64,000 nucleotides of DNA, from positions 1 to 64,000 of the forward strand of contig JABACD010000015.1 in NCBI GenBank assembly GCA_014237855.1, in the 5' to 3' direction. A model generated the notes under the pieces. It was given only the letters and a program-made list of their open reading frames with translations, searched no databases and was not told the origin of the DNA. The number at the start of each line of letters is the position of its first letter. Positions within the stretch are counted from its first letter, which is position 1. A program made the position numbers and the translations under genes. Below, in pieces: positions 26,704 through 36,348 of this stretch. Origin of the DNA: Planctomycetota bacterium (GTDB taxonomy: Bacteria; Planctomycetota; UBA1135; GCA-002686595).

Positions 26704-28170
26704 CTATTGCTTGGAGAGCCACCTCAGGAAGGATCCCTCCAGGGACTTCTTGTCGGCGTCTTGATTGGAGAGAGGCTTGCCGTAGACACTTTCTGCGATC
26801 TCAGAGATGGAAACATCGGCCGATCCTGAGACCTGACAAATGAATTCGCCGAAGGCCTTGGCCGACTTCTTCTTCGACTTGGCGCCGTGATGCTGTAGCC
26901 AATAGAGAAACGCAGAACGGTAGGCTCGATTGAACTCCAGGTAGTCCCCGTAGACTGCATCGGGCACGACCTCTTCCACTCCAGCAGAGGGGCCGAGAAG
27001 GGGAGCATGGGTGACGTAGCGGTTGCTGCCATACTCGTCTTCCAGCTGGAAGGCGTTGTACCGCTTGGACCGCTTCTTCTGCGCCGAGGCTCCAGCCTTC
27101 TGTGCCTGCTTCAAGATCGGAGTGTAGTGGTCCTTTCCATAGTTCTGACGCCAGCGACTCTCAGCAGTGTTAGGGGGCAGAATTCCGCCCTCCGGTCGGC
27201 CACCGCGGACGAAGACCTCACGCTTCTGCGTCACCTTTCCTCGAGTGTCTCCATCGATTCTGGTGTGGCATGCGCCATAGAGCCTTGTCACGAGATTGAG
27301 GGCCAGGCTGGAAACAAGGGACGGGGGTAGGGCTTCCCCATGCTCGTAAGCGAGGAACTTGTTGAGTCCAATCTGGACGACCTGCTCTTCCATGCCAGTC
27401 GGACTCTTGGACTTCATGCTGTAGGACTGGGTGTAGTCCCCTGAATGAGCTGTAGGGGATGCGTACTCGAGAGCGATCACCTGAAAGTCGTTGAGGTGGA
27501 AGAAGCTCCAGGTCTCGCAACCCGGCATCCAGAAACTGTTACGAGCGCCAGGTAGGTACCATCCAGCGTAGGCGACAAACTCAACGAACTGCTTCCGGTC
27601 AGGCATCAGGACGAGCTTCACCGGCTGTAAATCCTTGCGTGCTTCTCCGACCACGGATGCTTCACGGAAGGTCTGAGAGAGCTCTGTACTCAGCTCGCGA
27701 GTCTCTTCGTTTGCATGATGAAGGTCGAGGGAGTCTCTAAAGTCTCCTTCTCCAGCGTCCATCAGGTCCTCTTCATCCCAGTCTCCGATCCAGGTGCTCA
27801 AGGTGCTTAGAGACTTGCTCAGGGTCTTACCGTCCTTCGCTCCGTCTCCCAGCCAGTTGACCCACTCGTTTTGTGCTTCTGAGAGAGCCAGGCAAATATC
27901 ACGATAGTCCTTGGATGTGGATCTCCGCTTCAGTGCAGCGACGGGAATAGAAACCTCAAAGAGACCAATTGAGGTGACGAGGAACTGGTCAGCCAGAATC
28001 GACTCTGGCGTGTTCAGCTGTCGAGGGGCTTTGGGGTTTCTGCCCATCGACTCGAGGAAGCTCTCAGCCAGTTCACCATGGGGGAGGTCACTTACGGATA
28101 CACCCTTACCAAGGGCGAGTACCGGACCGGCGGTGACCAGAATTGCGGCGAGGAGGCTTGAGAATTTCAT
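26704..28170 (-). CDS. Secreted protein of unknown family, tandem paralogue A
   Basis: A 488-residue protein with a signal peptide (MKFSSLLAAILVTAGPVLALG), starting at the ATG at 28170; an in-frame ATG at 28206 would put 12 basic residues before it. I do not recognise a family. It shares long stretches with the protein at 28761: a LVLMP-RK-FVEF segment, a HLNDFQVIALEY segment, a YGACHTR-DGD segment, an AESRW-YGK-HY segment and a C-terminus ending SLEGSFLRWLSKQ. The conserved CHTR and W/Y-rich blocks could be functional. Composition is mostly alpha-helical and soluble. It lies downstream, on the same strand, of its paralogue, separated by about 590 bases. Confidence 0.75.
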   Translation of the reverse strand: MKFSSLLAAILVTAGPVLALGKGVSVSDLPHGELAESFLESMGRNPKAPRQLNTPESILADQFLVTSIGLFEVSIPVAALKRRSTSKDYRDICLALSEAQNEWVNWLGDGAKDGKTLSKSLSTLSTWIGDWDEEDLMDAGEGDFRDSLDLHHANEETRELSTELSQTFREASVVGEARKDLQPVKLVLMPDRKQFVEFVAYAGWYLPGARNSFWMPGCETWSFFHLNDFQVIALEYASPTAHSGDYTQSYSMKSKSPTGMEEQVVQIGLNKFLAYEHGEALPPSLVSSLALNLVTRLYGACHTRIDGDTRGKVTQKREVFVRGGRPEGGILPPNTAESRWRQNYGKDHYTPILKQAQKAGASAQKKRSKRYNAFQLEDEYGSNRYVTHAPLLGPSAGVEEVVPDAVYGDYLEFNRAYRSAFLYWLQHHGAKSKKKSAKAFGEFICQVSGSADVSISEIAESVYGKPLSNQDADKKSLEGSFLRWLSKQ

Positions 28171-28760
28171 CTTTGGTGCGAACTTGGGTTTCTCGAATGC
28201 GAGCAAGGCGAAAGCGCTGAACGAGATCTCTACTCCCTTGGGGGTTACCTCCGGCAGCTGTTGGCTGAAGGTATGGAGCTCTCAGCTATCGAGCACTTGA
28301 TGCCTTTTCCGACATACGGCGTGCTCTCGCTCTTATTCCAAACAAGTTGTTGCGTCTGCACTCTTACCGAGATGCAGGGTGTTCACATGGACAGTGTTGA
28401 TGGTGGAGTTCATCCTTGAACAGCCTTGTGTAAGAGCGCCTCGTGAGGCGAATCGAGATGCTCTCGCTTGCTTCAGGAATGAAGGTATTCCCGGTGCTGA
28501 AGTTAAGCGGCGTCAGGTTCGGGCTGCCCATGCCTTTGCGGGCAGGGCTGGACAGGTTGGGTGGCGTTTGATTCCTGGGAGCGGAGGCGCCAAGGCGTAA
28601 GGGACATCGCTGGTGGGGAGAGCGACACTGTCAGGCGATCCGCAGCCAGCTACGCAGCAGAAACGAACGTCTTCTCTTGCAGATTTGCCAGCCTATTACG
28701 CTCTCCAGGCAGCCAGCCTCAGCCTTGACCTCCCAGCAGGGGGCTCGTCGGCTGGATTCA
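28171..28760. other. Intergenic between paralogues, no convincing gene
   Basis: About 590 bases separate the tandem paralogues. A plus-strand frame at 28379-28600 lacks any family resemblance. A GCTGAAGTTAAGC stretch near 28494-28506 recalls a 5S rRNA loop, but the surrounding helices do not form. The stretch presumably contains the promoter of the downstream paralogue. Confidence 0.4.
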
Positions 28761-30203
28761 TCACTGCTTGGAGATCCACTTGAGGAAGCGGCCCTCCAGG
28801 CTCTTCGTGTCGAGCTTTGAGTTGGAAAGGGGCATTCCATAGACCCCTTCGATCGTGGCCGCGAAGCTCTGTTCAGCACCTGCGTGCGAGATCTGTGAGA
28901 GGAGCCGTGAGAAGGCCTGGGCGGACTTCTTCTTGCTACCCCCGGCCTCTGTCTGGACCCAGTAGAGAAACGCTACGTTGTAAGCTCTGAGAAATTCGAG
29001 GTAGTCGCCACTGACACTCTGCGGCACCTCCTCGGTGAGACCCCCGTCGCCAAGGATGGGGGCGTGGACGACGAATCTGTCGCTCTCGTTGTCACCGATG
29101 AGCAGGAAGGAGTTGTACTTGTGTCGGTTCCGCTTGTCGGAGGAGGCTCCGGACTTCTGAACCTGCTTGAGAATACGGTTGTAGTGGTTCTTGCCGTAGT
29201 CCGTACGCCACCGGCTCTCGGCAACATTCTGCGGCAGTCGTCCACCGCTGGAGCGGCCTCCGGAGACGAAGATCTCGCGAGCTGCCCTATGTCGAGCGCG
29301 CATGTCACCATCGTTGCGGGTATGGCAAGTGCCGTAGAGCTCGATCAGCATGCTGATCGAGAGCCCACTGATGACTTCGGTAGGAAGAGCATCCCCGTGC
29401 TGGTAGGCAAGGAGCTGATTGATTCCAAGCTGGACAACCTGTTGTTCCAGACCGCTGACGTCGCGATCCTTCATGCTGGTTGAACCCTCGTAGTCGCCCT
29501 CCATTTGGACTGTGGCTGGATATTGCAGGGCAATGACCTGGAGGTCGTTGAGGCGGAATTCCGTCCAGTTCTGTATGCCCGGTATCCAGAAGCTGGGCTG
29601 TTGATCGGGCAGTAGCCAGCCACTGAAGGCCAGAAACTCCACGAAGCCCTTTCGTTCAGGCATGAGGACCAGACGGACCGGGCTGACCACCTCCATGGAG
29701 GTGCCAATGGACGAACCGCTCTGCATGACCTTGGCCAGCTGCGCAGAGAGCTGGCGGTCCTTGTCTTTCGCCTTGAACAGATCCAGGGCGTTGGAGTGCC
29801 CATCCTGTATGGCTGAGCCCAGCTCGCTGGTCTTCCAGCCCTTGACCCACTTGCCGAGGGCCTTGAACCCTGCCTTGACGGCCTTTTGATCCCTGGCCTC
29901 CTCTCCCATCCAGTCGATCCAGTGCGACTGCGCAACACACAGAGCAGTGCAGACGGCCTGGTAGTCCCTGGCGGTCTCCTTGTTCGCGAGCGCGGTACCG
30001 GGAATCCAGACCTCGAACTGCCCCAGACGAGTCGAGAAGAAGTGCTGCTCCAGAAGGAGAGAGAGGTCTACCTCCTCGGGAGTTTTACCTGACAGGTCGT
30101 ACTCAGTGATGAAGCGGTCTGCGAGCTCTTGATAGGGGAGTTCATGCTCGATTGGTGTGGAGATGGAGCAAGCGAGTGCGAGAGTCAGCGAGGAAACGAG
30201 CAT
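28761..30203 (-). CDS. Secreted protein of unknown family, tandem paralogue B
   Basis: A 480-residue protein with a leader (MLVSSLTLALACSIS; a lipoprotein Cys at about residue 12 is possible). It aligns with paralogue A from the mature N-terminus to the last residue, with shared LVLMPERKGFVEF, FRLNDLQVIALQY, LYGTCHTRNDGD, AESRWRTDYGKNHYNRIL and SLEGRFLKWISKQ segments. The order of all blocks is the same, so the pair arose by duplication of a whole gene. No catalytic motif of a known family is evident. An envelope-associated role is likely from the leader; anything more would be a guess. Confidence 0.75.
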   Translation of the reverse strand: MLVSSLTLALACSISTPIEHELPYQELADRFITEYDLSGKTPEEVDLSLLLEQHFFSTRLGQFEVWIPGTALANKETARDYQAVCTALCVAQSHWIDWMGEEARDQKAVKAGFKALGKWVKGWKTSELGSAIQDGHSNALDLFKAKDKDRQLSAQLAKVMQSGSSIGTSMEVVSPVRLVLMPERKGFVEFLAFSGWLLPDQQPSFWIPGIQNWTEFRLNDLQVIALQYPATVQMEGDYEGSTSMKDRDVSGLEQQVVQLGINQLLAYQHGDALPTEVISGLSISMLIELYGTCHTRNDGDMRARHRAAREIFVSGGRSSGGRLPQNVAESRWRTDYGKNHYNRILKQVQKSGASSDKRNRHKYNSFLLIGDNESDRFVVHAPILGDGGLTEEVPQSVSGDYLEFLRAYNVAFLYWVQTEAGGSKKKSAQAFSRLLSQISHAGAEQSFAATIEGVYGMPLSNSKLDTKSLEGRFLKWISKQ

Positions 30204-30508
30204 GAAGAATACGTGTAATGATTCCTTGAGGGGATCTGACCGATGAGGCCATAGAGGTCGACCGATTCGATCGAAAGCCCCAAACTGCGATAGGACCTGC
30301 GGCGTCGGTAATGGGAAGCCCGCAAGGGCGCATGCCTCTAACTGCAGCGGAGCTACAAGATCACACTGGAAGTTGAGATTTATTTGCCGAAGGACTCTTC
30401 GACTGGACCCCCGAATGATTCTCTCGCTTGCTTGTCGAACTAGAGTTCTGACAAGTCGTGAACGAGGGCCTTACAGACGGTAGCCCCGAGACTCCTGCTC
30501 AGCTCAGG
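30204..30508. other. Intergenic, no gene seen
   Basis: About 305 bases between paralogue B and the endonuclease gene, both on the minus strand. I see no open frame of note and no clear hairpin. It should hold the promoter of paralogue B. Confidence 0.4.
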
Positions 30509-31864
30509 TCAGGGAGTCCAGCTCACCTGGAGTGCATTGCTGAGATTGAAGGGGGTCCCGCAGGGGAAGGGAGCCGAATCCCGATACCACCACTGGTAGT
30601 AACGGGTCTCGCCGGCATTGATGCCCCGGCCGGCAGTCACTGACTGGCTGGTTGCCGCATCACCTAGTAGGCCAGAGATCACGATCTCAAGCCTCGTCAC
30701 GCTTCCGCCGGCACAGCGGAGCCCATCGCCGAAGGAGAGGCCCTGACCGCCGGCCACCTGGGTGGTTCCCTCGAAGAAGAGCCCAGGGGCATTTCCAATC
30801 GAGTCCTGGGCAACCAAGCCAAAGTCGTCAGCGGACAGGCTCGTACTTCCTGAGTAAGCCAGCAGGCAGCCATTGTTCACGGCGGAGTTTGCACAGCCAC
30901 GCCCCGCGGTGCCCGTGTTCCCACAGGTACAGAAGCCTCCGGTCCCGTCTCCAAAGCAGTAGGGGATCGGATCACTGGCGGTTGTGCAGTTGCCGAGAAA
31001 GAGGCACTCGACCCATTCCGGGTGATCGATGAAGGGGTTGCGGTTTCCCTGATAGCTGAAGACGACCTCGTGGCCGTCACGCTCGAAAGTGTCAACCGGG
31101 TCATCGAGGTGCCACTGCAGCAAGACAGAGAGCAGGCCCATGTAGGCGACCGACTCGTTGTTTCCCGTGTTGGAAGCGCTGACCAGGGAGAGGTTGTCCG
31201 TGAGAATCAAGTCGGGCTCTGAGTGCCCCGTGTTTCCGTGGATTCCGCCCTCGTAGCGTACGTCCATATAGAGCAGTGCTCGCGCCACGTCCCCGCGCTT
31301 GCCGATCCAGGTCTCCCAGCTGCCGCTGTTAGCCCAGTTGGAGTTTCCGGGATAGGCTCCAGAGCCTCCTCCCTGACCATTGTTCGGCACCGTTATCTTC
31401 TCAGTACAGCTCGCATCGCAGCCGCCGAAGGGCTTGTTGCCTCTGGAGCTGTTGTAGGAGTCGTTGCAGAGGAACAAGACGTGGCAATCCGAGTACGGAT
31501 AGTTGGAGCTACTGTCGTCGGGGAATCCGTAGGACTTCGGCCAAGGGTGCTCGCGGTTGTAATCGGTGTTTCCGCCGGTGACCTTCGTATAACTCTCGTT
31601 CCTGTAGACGTCGATGATCTCGCCAGGCGCACTCGGATTGGTCTGAGCGTCTTCGAGAATGTCCCATGTGTCTGTGGCCGAGGAGGTGTATGGGAACCTC
31701 AGGTGATCGTCAATTACCTGATGAAGGGTCTGCCTGAGTATCGTCGGGTTATTCGTATCGACCGAATCGTAGTAGCCCGGAGGGGCTTGGGCGCTCCCAA
31801 GGGTGGGCAGGGCGAGTACGGTGAGGCAGCAGGTCCACTTCGAGAATTGAGTCGTCGCTTGCAT
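30509..31864 (-). CDS. Secreted endonuclease I with C-terminal Cys/Gly-rich domain
   Basis: A 451-residue protein with a signal peptide ending near Ala-Gln-Ala (residues about 1-27). Residues about 35-290 match the endonuclease I (EndA/Vvn-type) family: YREHPWPKSYG-like catalytic segment (NREHPWPKSYG, His at about 106), SDCHVLFLCNDSYNSSRGNKPFG, and a WETWIGKRGDVARALLYMDVRY segment. Such enzymes cut extracellular DNA or RNA non-specifically. The last 150 residues open with CFGDGTGGFCTCGNTGTAG and form a Cys/Gly-rich beta domain of the type found at the ends of secreted planctomycetal proteins. It probably scavenges nucleic acid outside the cell. Confidence 0.9.
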   Translation of the reverse strand: MQATTQFSKWTCCLTVLALPTLGSAQAPPGYYDSVDTNNPTILRQTLHQVIDDHLRFPYTSSATDTWDILEDAQTNPSAPGEIIDVYRNESYTKVTGGNTDYNREHPWPKSYGFPDDSSSNYPYSDCHVLFLCNDSYNSSRGNKPFGGCDASCTEKITVPNNGQGGGSGAYPGNSNWANSGSWETWIGKRGDVARALLYMDVRYEGGIHGNTGHSEPDLILTDNLSLVSASNTGNNESVAYMGLLSVLLQWHLDDPVDTFERDGHEVVFSYQGNRNPFIDHPEWVECLFLGNCTTASDPIPYCFGDGTGGFCTCGNTGTAGRGCANSAVNNGCLLAYSGSTSLSADDFGLVAQDSIGNAPGLFFEGTTQVAGGQGLSFGDGLRCAGGSVTRLEIVISGLLGDAATSQSVTAGRGINAGETRYYQWWYRDSAPFPCGTPFNLSNALQVSWTP

Positions 31865-32110
31865 GGTGTCCCATTGAATCGTCCGAGCGTCCAGAGGGGT
31901 ACCCCTTGCGGGGGCAATCTGCCCTTACTGGGGGAGATTGGGGTCATTCTGGGGACCTCAATCAGCCCAGGAGAAGGGCGTGAGTGAATTATGCGACCCG
32001 GCCTTCACTCTCCGGGGGGGGTGGGACCGATAACGGCGAGATCGTCTGTCACCAGCTCAGCTCCCTTGAGCGTGGTCAGTCGTTCAGCACTTGATGACCA
32101 GCAGAGCTCC

Positions 32111-32581
32111 ATGAATGCAAACCAGCGAAAGAAGAACCTCATTCGTCCAACCCTCCAGCTGAAGATCACGTTGGTGTTCCTGTCGACCTCCGCATCATTG
32201 ATGGCGTTGATGGCATTTCTGACGATCTGGCTGCTCACCGATGACTCAGCTGGAGCAGTCGGGGGGTCATCCCAGGTCCTGAGAGAGGTCATGCCTGTGC
32301 TCCTGAAGGCATTCTTGATCTCGATGGCCATCCTGATTCCCACGACTCTGGTCGTTGGAGTCCTGGCGACTTTCCTCGTGGCAGGCCCGCTCTATCGGTT
32401 CGAGATCTTCCTGAACAGCATTCGCAATGGCGAGAGACCATCGGACTGCCGGCTAAGGGAGGGGGACGAGCTGCAGGATTTCTGCGAGCTACTCAATGAG
32501 GCAACTCGACCTCTCCGAGAGCAAGGCGGCAAGTTGAAGTTCAGGAACTCTGAGGAGTCTGAGCCGGCCGCGGCTGCTTGA
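32111..32581 (+). CDS. Two-helix membrane protein, HAMP-like
   Basis: A 156-residue protein with a basic cytoplasmic N-terminus (MNANQRKKNLIRP), a first helix at about 18-42, a short periplasmic loop, a second helix at about 72-96 and a cytoplasmic region resembling a HAMP linker (AGPLYRFEIFLNSIRNGE, then LREGDELQDFCELLNEATRPL). No output domain follows. HAMP-only proteins of this shape occur widely in Planctomycetota and Deltaproteobacteria. I chose the ATG at 32111 because the frame upstream has no protein character. It is convergent with the LolA-like gene. Confidence 0.75.
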   Translation: MNANQRKKNLIRPTLQLKITLVFLSTSASLMALMAFLTIWLLTDDSAGAVGGSSQVLREVMPVLLKAFLISMAILIPTTLVVGVLATFLVAGPLYRFEIFLNSIRNGERPSDCRLREGDELQDFCELLNEATRPLREQGGKLKFRNSEESEPAAAA

Positions 32582-32604
32582 GTGCCCACCGGCCCCTGTC
32601 CCGG

Positions 32605-33330
32605 TCACTCTCCTGAGGCCTGGGCAGGTACCGAATGAACGACGAGTCGTACGCCCTCTGGTAGTGGGCGATCGAAGACTTCGCTCTCCTTCTTGCGCTC
32701 TGTGGCCGGGCTGTCAGCCCTGACCTGGCGCAGGTTTGACAGGCTCATCTGGGTTCGTTCGCCTTCAGCATTGACGAACACGATCTGGCGCAAGCCATTG
32801 CCCTTGGAGTCCAGTGTCAGACTGAGGCGATCCACGAGCTTGCGCTTCTTGATGTCTCGGAGGCGAAGCTCCAGGGTTGTCAGTTCTTCTCCACGGCTCA
32901 ACCCGGTCAGGTCGAAGGCCTTCTCGATCTCGCTGATGTCTGCCGTCAGGATCGAGAGCAGGGTCTTGGCGATCTCGTTGGATGCAAAGAGGTAGCGCTC
33001 AGCCTTCTTGGCCTCCGGGTAGTAGACCTGGTGAGAGGTACTGTCGGAGCGCACGATGGCGGGCTTGGGACTCGAGAGTTCAAGGAGCAGGCACCCGGGG
33101 CTAGCTCTGAGGTGCAGGCGCCCCTTGGAGGTGAGCGGCTCCGACATCAGCAGGCTGTGCTGCTCCTGCACGAAGTCAGCGTGCAGGCGCTGAACACCCT
33201 CAAGGGACTTGGCCAGCTTCTCCACGAGCAGGCGAGCCTGTGCCAGTTGGGTGTCCGTGAGTTGATCCTGCTGGGGCCCTGGGTGGAAGGCTCCAAGCAG
33301 GAACGGCAGGCAGATCAGGAGGCTACGCAT
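32605..33330 (-). CDS. LolA-like outer-membrane lipoprotein carrier protein
   Basis: A 241-residue periplasmic protein with a signal peptide (MRSLLICLPFLLGAFHPG) and a LolA-type domain: an opening helix (LVEKLAKSLEGVQRLHADFVQEQ), a KGRLHLRASPGCLLLEL strand pair, and repeated beta strands. Such proteins carry lipids or lipoproteins through the periplasm; divergent copies are standard in aryl-polyene clusters. It is the last gene of a four-gene minus-strand operon (ligase, lipoprotein, MMPL exporter, LolA-like). Its start overlaps the end of the exporter gene by eight bases. An upstream in-frame ATG at 33411 lies inside that gene and is less likely. Confidence 0.82.
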   Translation of the reverse strand: MRSLLICLPFLLGAFHPGPQQDQLTDTQLAQARLLVEKLAKSLEGVQRLHADFVQEQHSLLMSEPLTSKGRLHLRASPGCLLLELSSPKPAIVRSDSTSHQVYYPEAKKAERYLFASNEIAKTLLSILTADISEIEKAFDLTGLSRGEELTTLELRLRDIKKRKLVDRLSLTLDSKGNGLRQIVFVNAEGERTQMSLSNLRQVRADSPATERKKESEVFDRPLPEGVRLVVHSVPAQASGE

Positions 33331-35686
33331 GGGAGCGTGGGCGTAGGAGCCAGGGAATGAGGACGACGGTGGTGATGAAGCAGGTGGCCGTCCCGATGAG
33401 AACGATAGCACCCAGGGAGGCGATGGCGGGACTCTCGGCTGTGATCAACGAGCCGAAGCCTACCGCCGTCGCCACACTGGTTCGCCAGACATCGACACCC
33501 GTGGTCTGGATAGGGTCTGAGCTGCCTTCCAGGTACCTGTTGACCATGTAGAGACCGTCGTCCACCCCTAATCCGATGAGAAGGGGTAGGGCCAAGAGGT
33601 TGCCCGGATGAATGATCCAGCCGAGATGTGCAAGGAGTCCGAGCACCACGCCAAGCCCACAGACCACGGGGGTCATCGCGACCCAGCCTGCGCGAAGCCG
33701 GCCGACACTCGCTGCAATGACAAGGGCCACGATGAGGGCGCAGCCCAGGATCGAGCCTCGCAGCTCAGCCTCGAGCTGCGGACCGATCGCATCGCCCAAT
33801 GCCCCTGGGTCCATGGCGCGGGTTGGGGCCTGGACTGCCGCCTGAAGTGCAGATCGAAACTCTCCACGAGCGTCTCGTGTGGTCAGGGCTATCGGTGGAT
33901 GCAGGCTCGCACGCCAGAGCACGCCGCCTTGCCAGTGCAGGAGGCCATCGTCGCCTTCTGTCCAGCTGGGATTCGCCTCGAAGCGAGTGGCGAATTGCTC
34001 GACCCCTGCTCGGAGGGCTTCCGCATTCAGGCCCTGCTCACTCAGGGCCTGCAGACCCTGATCGGTCCACCCCTCGGTCGATCTACGAAAGCTCTCCACC
34101 TTTTGGGCACGTTCGGGTGCTCTCGCGGAGAGCAGGGTTGTGTCCGCGAAGGTGACCGTGCCGTCCTCCAGCAGACTTCTTGCAGCATCGACCAACAGCT
34201 GGGGTGACTCATCGGTTTCCATCAAGAGTGTCACCCCCTCGGGAGAGAAGCCGAGGGTCTGCTCTAGTGATAGAAGAGAGCGCGAGACCACGGACTCCAC
34301 CGGACGGAGGTGCCTTGGGTCTGCGTCGACGTTGACTCCCTTACTGGCCACAACCAGCCACCCGGTGGAGGCAAGCACGAGGATGGTCAGGCTGGCGTAA
34401 CGGGCAGAGTTCGACCGGGAGAGCCGCGAGAAGAAGCGCAGCAGGGGCCCAGGCGGCGCCGGCGGGGCTGGGCGAGGCGTGACCTTCAGCAAGAGGGGCA
34501 GGACGGTCCAGGTGGAGAACAGGGCCAGGGTGAGGCCGAGTGCCAGGAGTAGCCCGAGATCTCTCAGCCCACTGAAGGATCCCAGGGCAAAGGACAGGAA
34601 GGCCACGCTGCTGGTCATCCAGCAGCCCAACAGGCTGCGTCCGGTTGCACCTTGGGTGATCTCGAGGGCTCTCGTGAATTCATGTCGAGCTCGCTCTTCC
34701 CGGAAGCGGCCAACGTAGTGAATGCTGAAGTCGACCCCCAATCCAACAAGAATGGCCGCCGCGCTGACTGCCAGCGGAGTCATCGGCCCAATGAGAAAGC
34801 CCGCGTACCCCAGGGTCCAGAAGATGGCGATCCCGGTGGGTATCAGATACAGGTGAGGGATGACCAGGCTTCGCGTGGTGATCAGGAAGAAGATCAACAG
34901 CAGTGGTATCGACCAGCGGAAGGAAGAGACCAGATCACCTCGGATGCGCCGGGAGTCCTCGCGTGCGATGGCGTAGCCTCCGGTAGCCAGTACGTCGAGT
35001 CCCTCACAGCGCATCTCGACATCGGCCAGCAGCGCTTCGGAGAACTCCACATCGAATGCTGGCTGATGGCCCTGGAGTCTCAGGAAGGCTACGCGACCTC
35101 CGTCCAACAGGAGGTAAGCAGAGTTGCTTTCAAATCTGGAGAGCAGCGATTGCTGGGCCACCTCACCCAGGATCCAGCGCAGACCGAGAGGGTCATTCCT
35201 GACGACGCCTGTGCCCATCAGGGGGTCACTCTCCAGCAGTTCACGGCTCTCCTCAGCTGCGGCCTTCAGACCTGCTGGCGTCAGCCTCTCTTCGAGCTGC
35301 GCCAGGGTCTCCTCGGGAATGAACCACAGAGGTGCTTCGCTGGCAGCCGATGCCAGGCTGCCCCCGAATTCCGCGCGAGTTGCCGCGATGTGATCGAGGT
35401 AGGGTGACTCCTTGAGGCTCTTGACCAGATCACCTAGCGCTAGCTCGAGGTCGTCTCCGCGAACGATCAGGTAGAGGGTCTTGGACTCATCCTCGTCGAG
35501 GTGGATGGCCTTGAAGAGTTCGACCTCGTCGCTGTCTTCAGGTAGCAGGGCGCTGATGTCGGGATCGATCTGGAACCGAGATAGGCCGAGGCCGGCACCA
35601 ATGGACAGCAGGGCCAATCCAAGAAGAGTCAGCCAGGAGTGGCGATCGCAGAAGCGGGCCCAGGCCACGAGGAATCGAGCAGTCAA
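33323..35686 (-). CDS. MMPL/RND-type lipid exporter
   Basis: A 787-residue exporter with 12 transmembrane helices in two halves. Each half starts with one helix, then a large periplasmic domain, then five helices. The family's motif LVGLGVDFSIHYVGRFREE follows in the first half (about 320) and LIGLGVDDGLYMVNRYLE in the second (about 720). MMPL proteins move lipids and polyene-type products across the envelope with proton energy. Coupled on both sides: the start overlaps the lipoprotein stop by four bases and the end overlaps the LolA-like start. In this context it is the likely exporter of the product made by the adjacent ketosynthase genes. Confidence 0.88.
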   Translation of the reverse strand: MTARFLVAWARFCDRHSWLTLLGLALLSIGAGLGLSRFQIDPDISALLPEDSDEVELFKAIHLDEDESKTLYLIVRGDDLELALGDLVKSLKESPYLDHIAATRAEFGGSLASAASEAPLWFIPEETLAQLEERLTPAGLKAAAEESRELLESDPLMGTGVVRNDPLGLRWILGEVAQQSLLSRFESNSAYLLLDGGRVAFLRLQGHQPAFDVEFSEALLADVEMRCEGLDVLATGGYAIAREDSRRIRGDLVSSFRWSIPLLLIFFLITTRSLVIPHLYLIPTGIAIFWTLGYAGFLIGPMTPLAVSAAAILVGLGVDFSIHYVGRFREERARHEFTRALEITQGATGRSLLGCWMTSSVAFLSFALGSFSGLRDLGLLLALGLTLALFSTWTVLPLLLKVTPRPAPPAPPGPLLRFFSRLSRSNSARYASLTILVLASTGWLVVASKGVNVDADPRHLRPVESVVSRSLLSLEQTLGFSPEGVTLLMETDESPQLLVDAARSLLEDGTVTFADTTLLSARAPERAQKVESFRRSTEGWTDQGLQALSEQGLNAEALRAGVEQFATRFEANPSWTEGDDGLLHWQGGVLWRASLHPPIALTTRDARGEFRSALQAAVQAPTRAMDPGALGDAIGPQLEAELRGSILGCALIVALVIAASVGRLRAGWVAMTPVVCGLGVVLGLLAHLGWIIHPGNLLALPLLIGLGVDDGLYMVNRYLEGSSDPIQTTGVDVWRTSVATAVGFGSLITAESPAIASLGAIVLIGTATCFITTVVLIPWLLRPRSHA

Positions 35687-36342
35687 GGCCGCGCAGCCTC
35701 AGCAAAATCTGGCTCAAAGAGGCTCTCGGGGAGAGCTGGAATGGACTCCTCCTGCTCCTCGATGAATTTCCACTCGAAGTCACGGGAGGCGAAGCGGTGC
35801 TCGGGAGTCAGGACCTCCGTCCAGCCGACCAGGCCCAGCTCGTAATGCCTCTTGAGCGGCCGGCCGTCTTCGTCGAGGGAGACCCTCACACTCAGTTCCA
35901 GGTTATTGCTGGCTGGCTCCAGATCCACCAGATACCCCTCATCGGTACGACGTCCTCCTCGCACCCGACCCCAGCTCAATGGGCAGGCGTTCTCGATCAA
36001 GCTGACACAGAGGAAGCCGATCAGCTCCTCGCGATCTTGGACAACTTCGCCGCTGTGGACCCAGTGAGCTGCGACCGCATCGGGGCTCGCCACCAGGTCA
36101 AGGACCTTGCCACCAACGTCGGGAAACAGCTGCAGCCGGACAAGGGGTGAGGTGCCCCGCCTCTCCACGGCGACTGCCTTGAACTCGCCTCCGAACCAGG
36201 GCGACTCGATACGCACCCGGCCTTGCCGCCGCACGTACGTGGTCTCTTGATCTACAAGCCGGTGCTCCAGCTCGGGAGGGGCTGGGCCCAGCCCCTGGCA
36301 GGCTGCAAGCATGAGCGAGAAGGGGATCAAGATACGCATCAA
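35683..36342 (-). CDS. Lipoprotein, DUF3261-like
   Basis: A 219-residue protein with a lipobox leader ending LMLAAC (Cys about residue 15). The mature part is beta-rich (RVRIESPWFGGEFKAVAVE and so on) and has the general look of the LolB/DUF3261 lipoproteins that sit beside MMPL exporters in aryl-polyene clusters. I place it there by context and composition; the sequence match is not obvious. Its stop overlaps the MMPL start by four bases, and it starts six bases after the ligase stop. A role in inserting the product into the outer membrane is inferred. Confidence 0.65.
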   Translation of the reverse strand: MMRILIPFSLMLAACQGLGPAPPELEHRLVDQETTYVRRQGRVRIESPWFGGEFKAVAVERRGTSPLVRLQLFPDVGGKVLDLVASPDAVAAHWVHSGEVVQDREELIGFLCVSLIENACPLSWGRVRGGRRTDEGYLVDLEPASNNLELSVRVSLDEDGRPLKRHYELGLVGWTEVLTPEHRFASRDFEWKFIEEQEESIPALPESLFEPDFAEAARP

Positions 36343-36348
36343 TCGAGG

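Noticed and set aside
28455..28570. Possible 5S rRNA (GCTGAAGTTAAGC-like loop)
   Set aside because: The CCGAAC...CGGAAG pairing of helix III and the terminal stem cannot be formed; a short match only.
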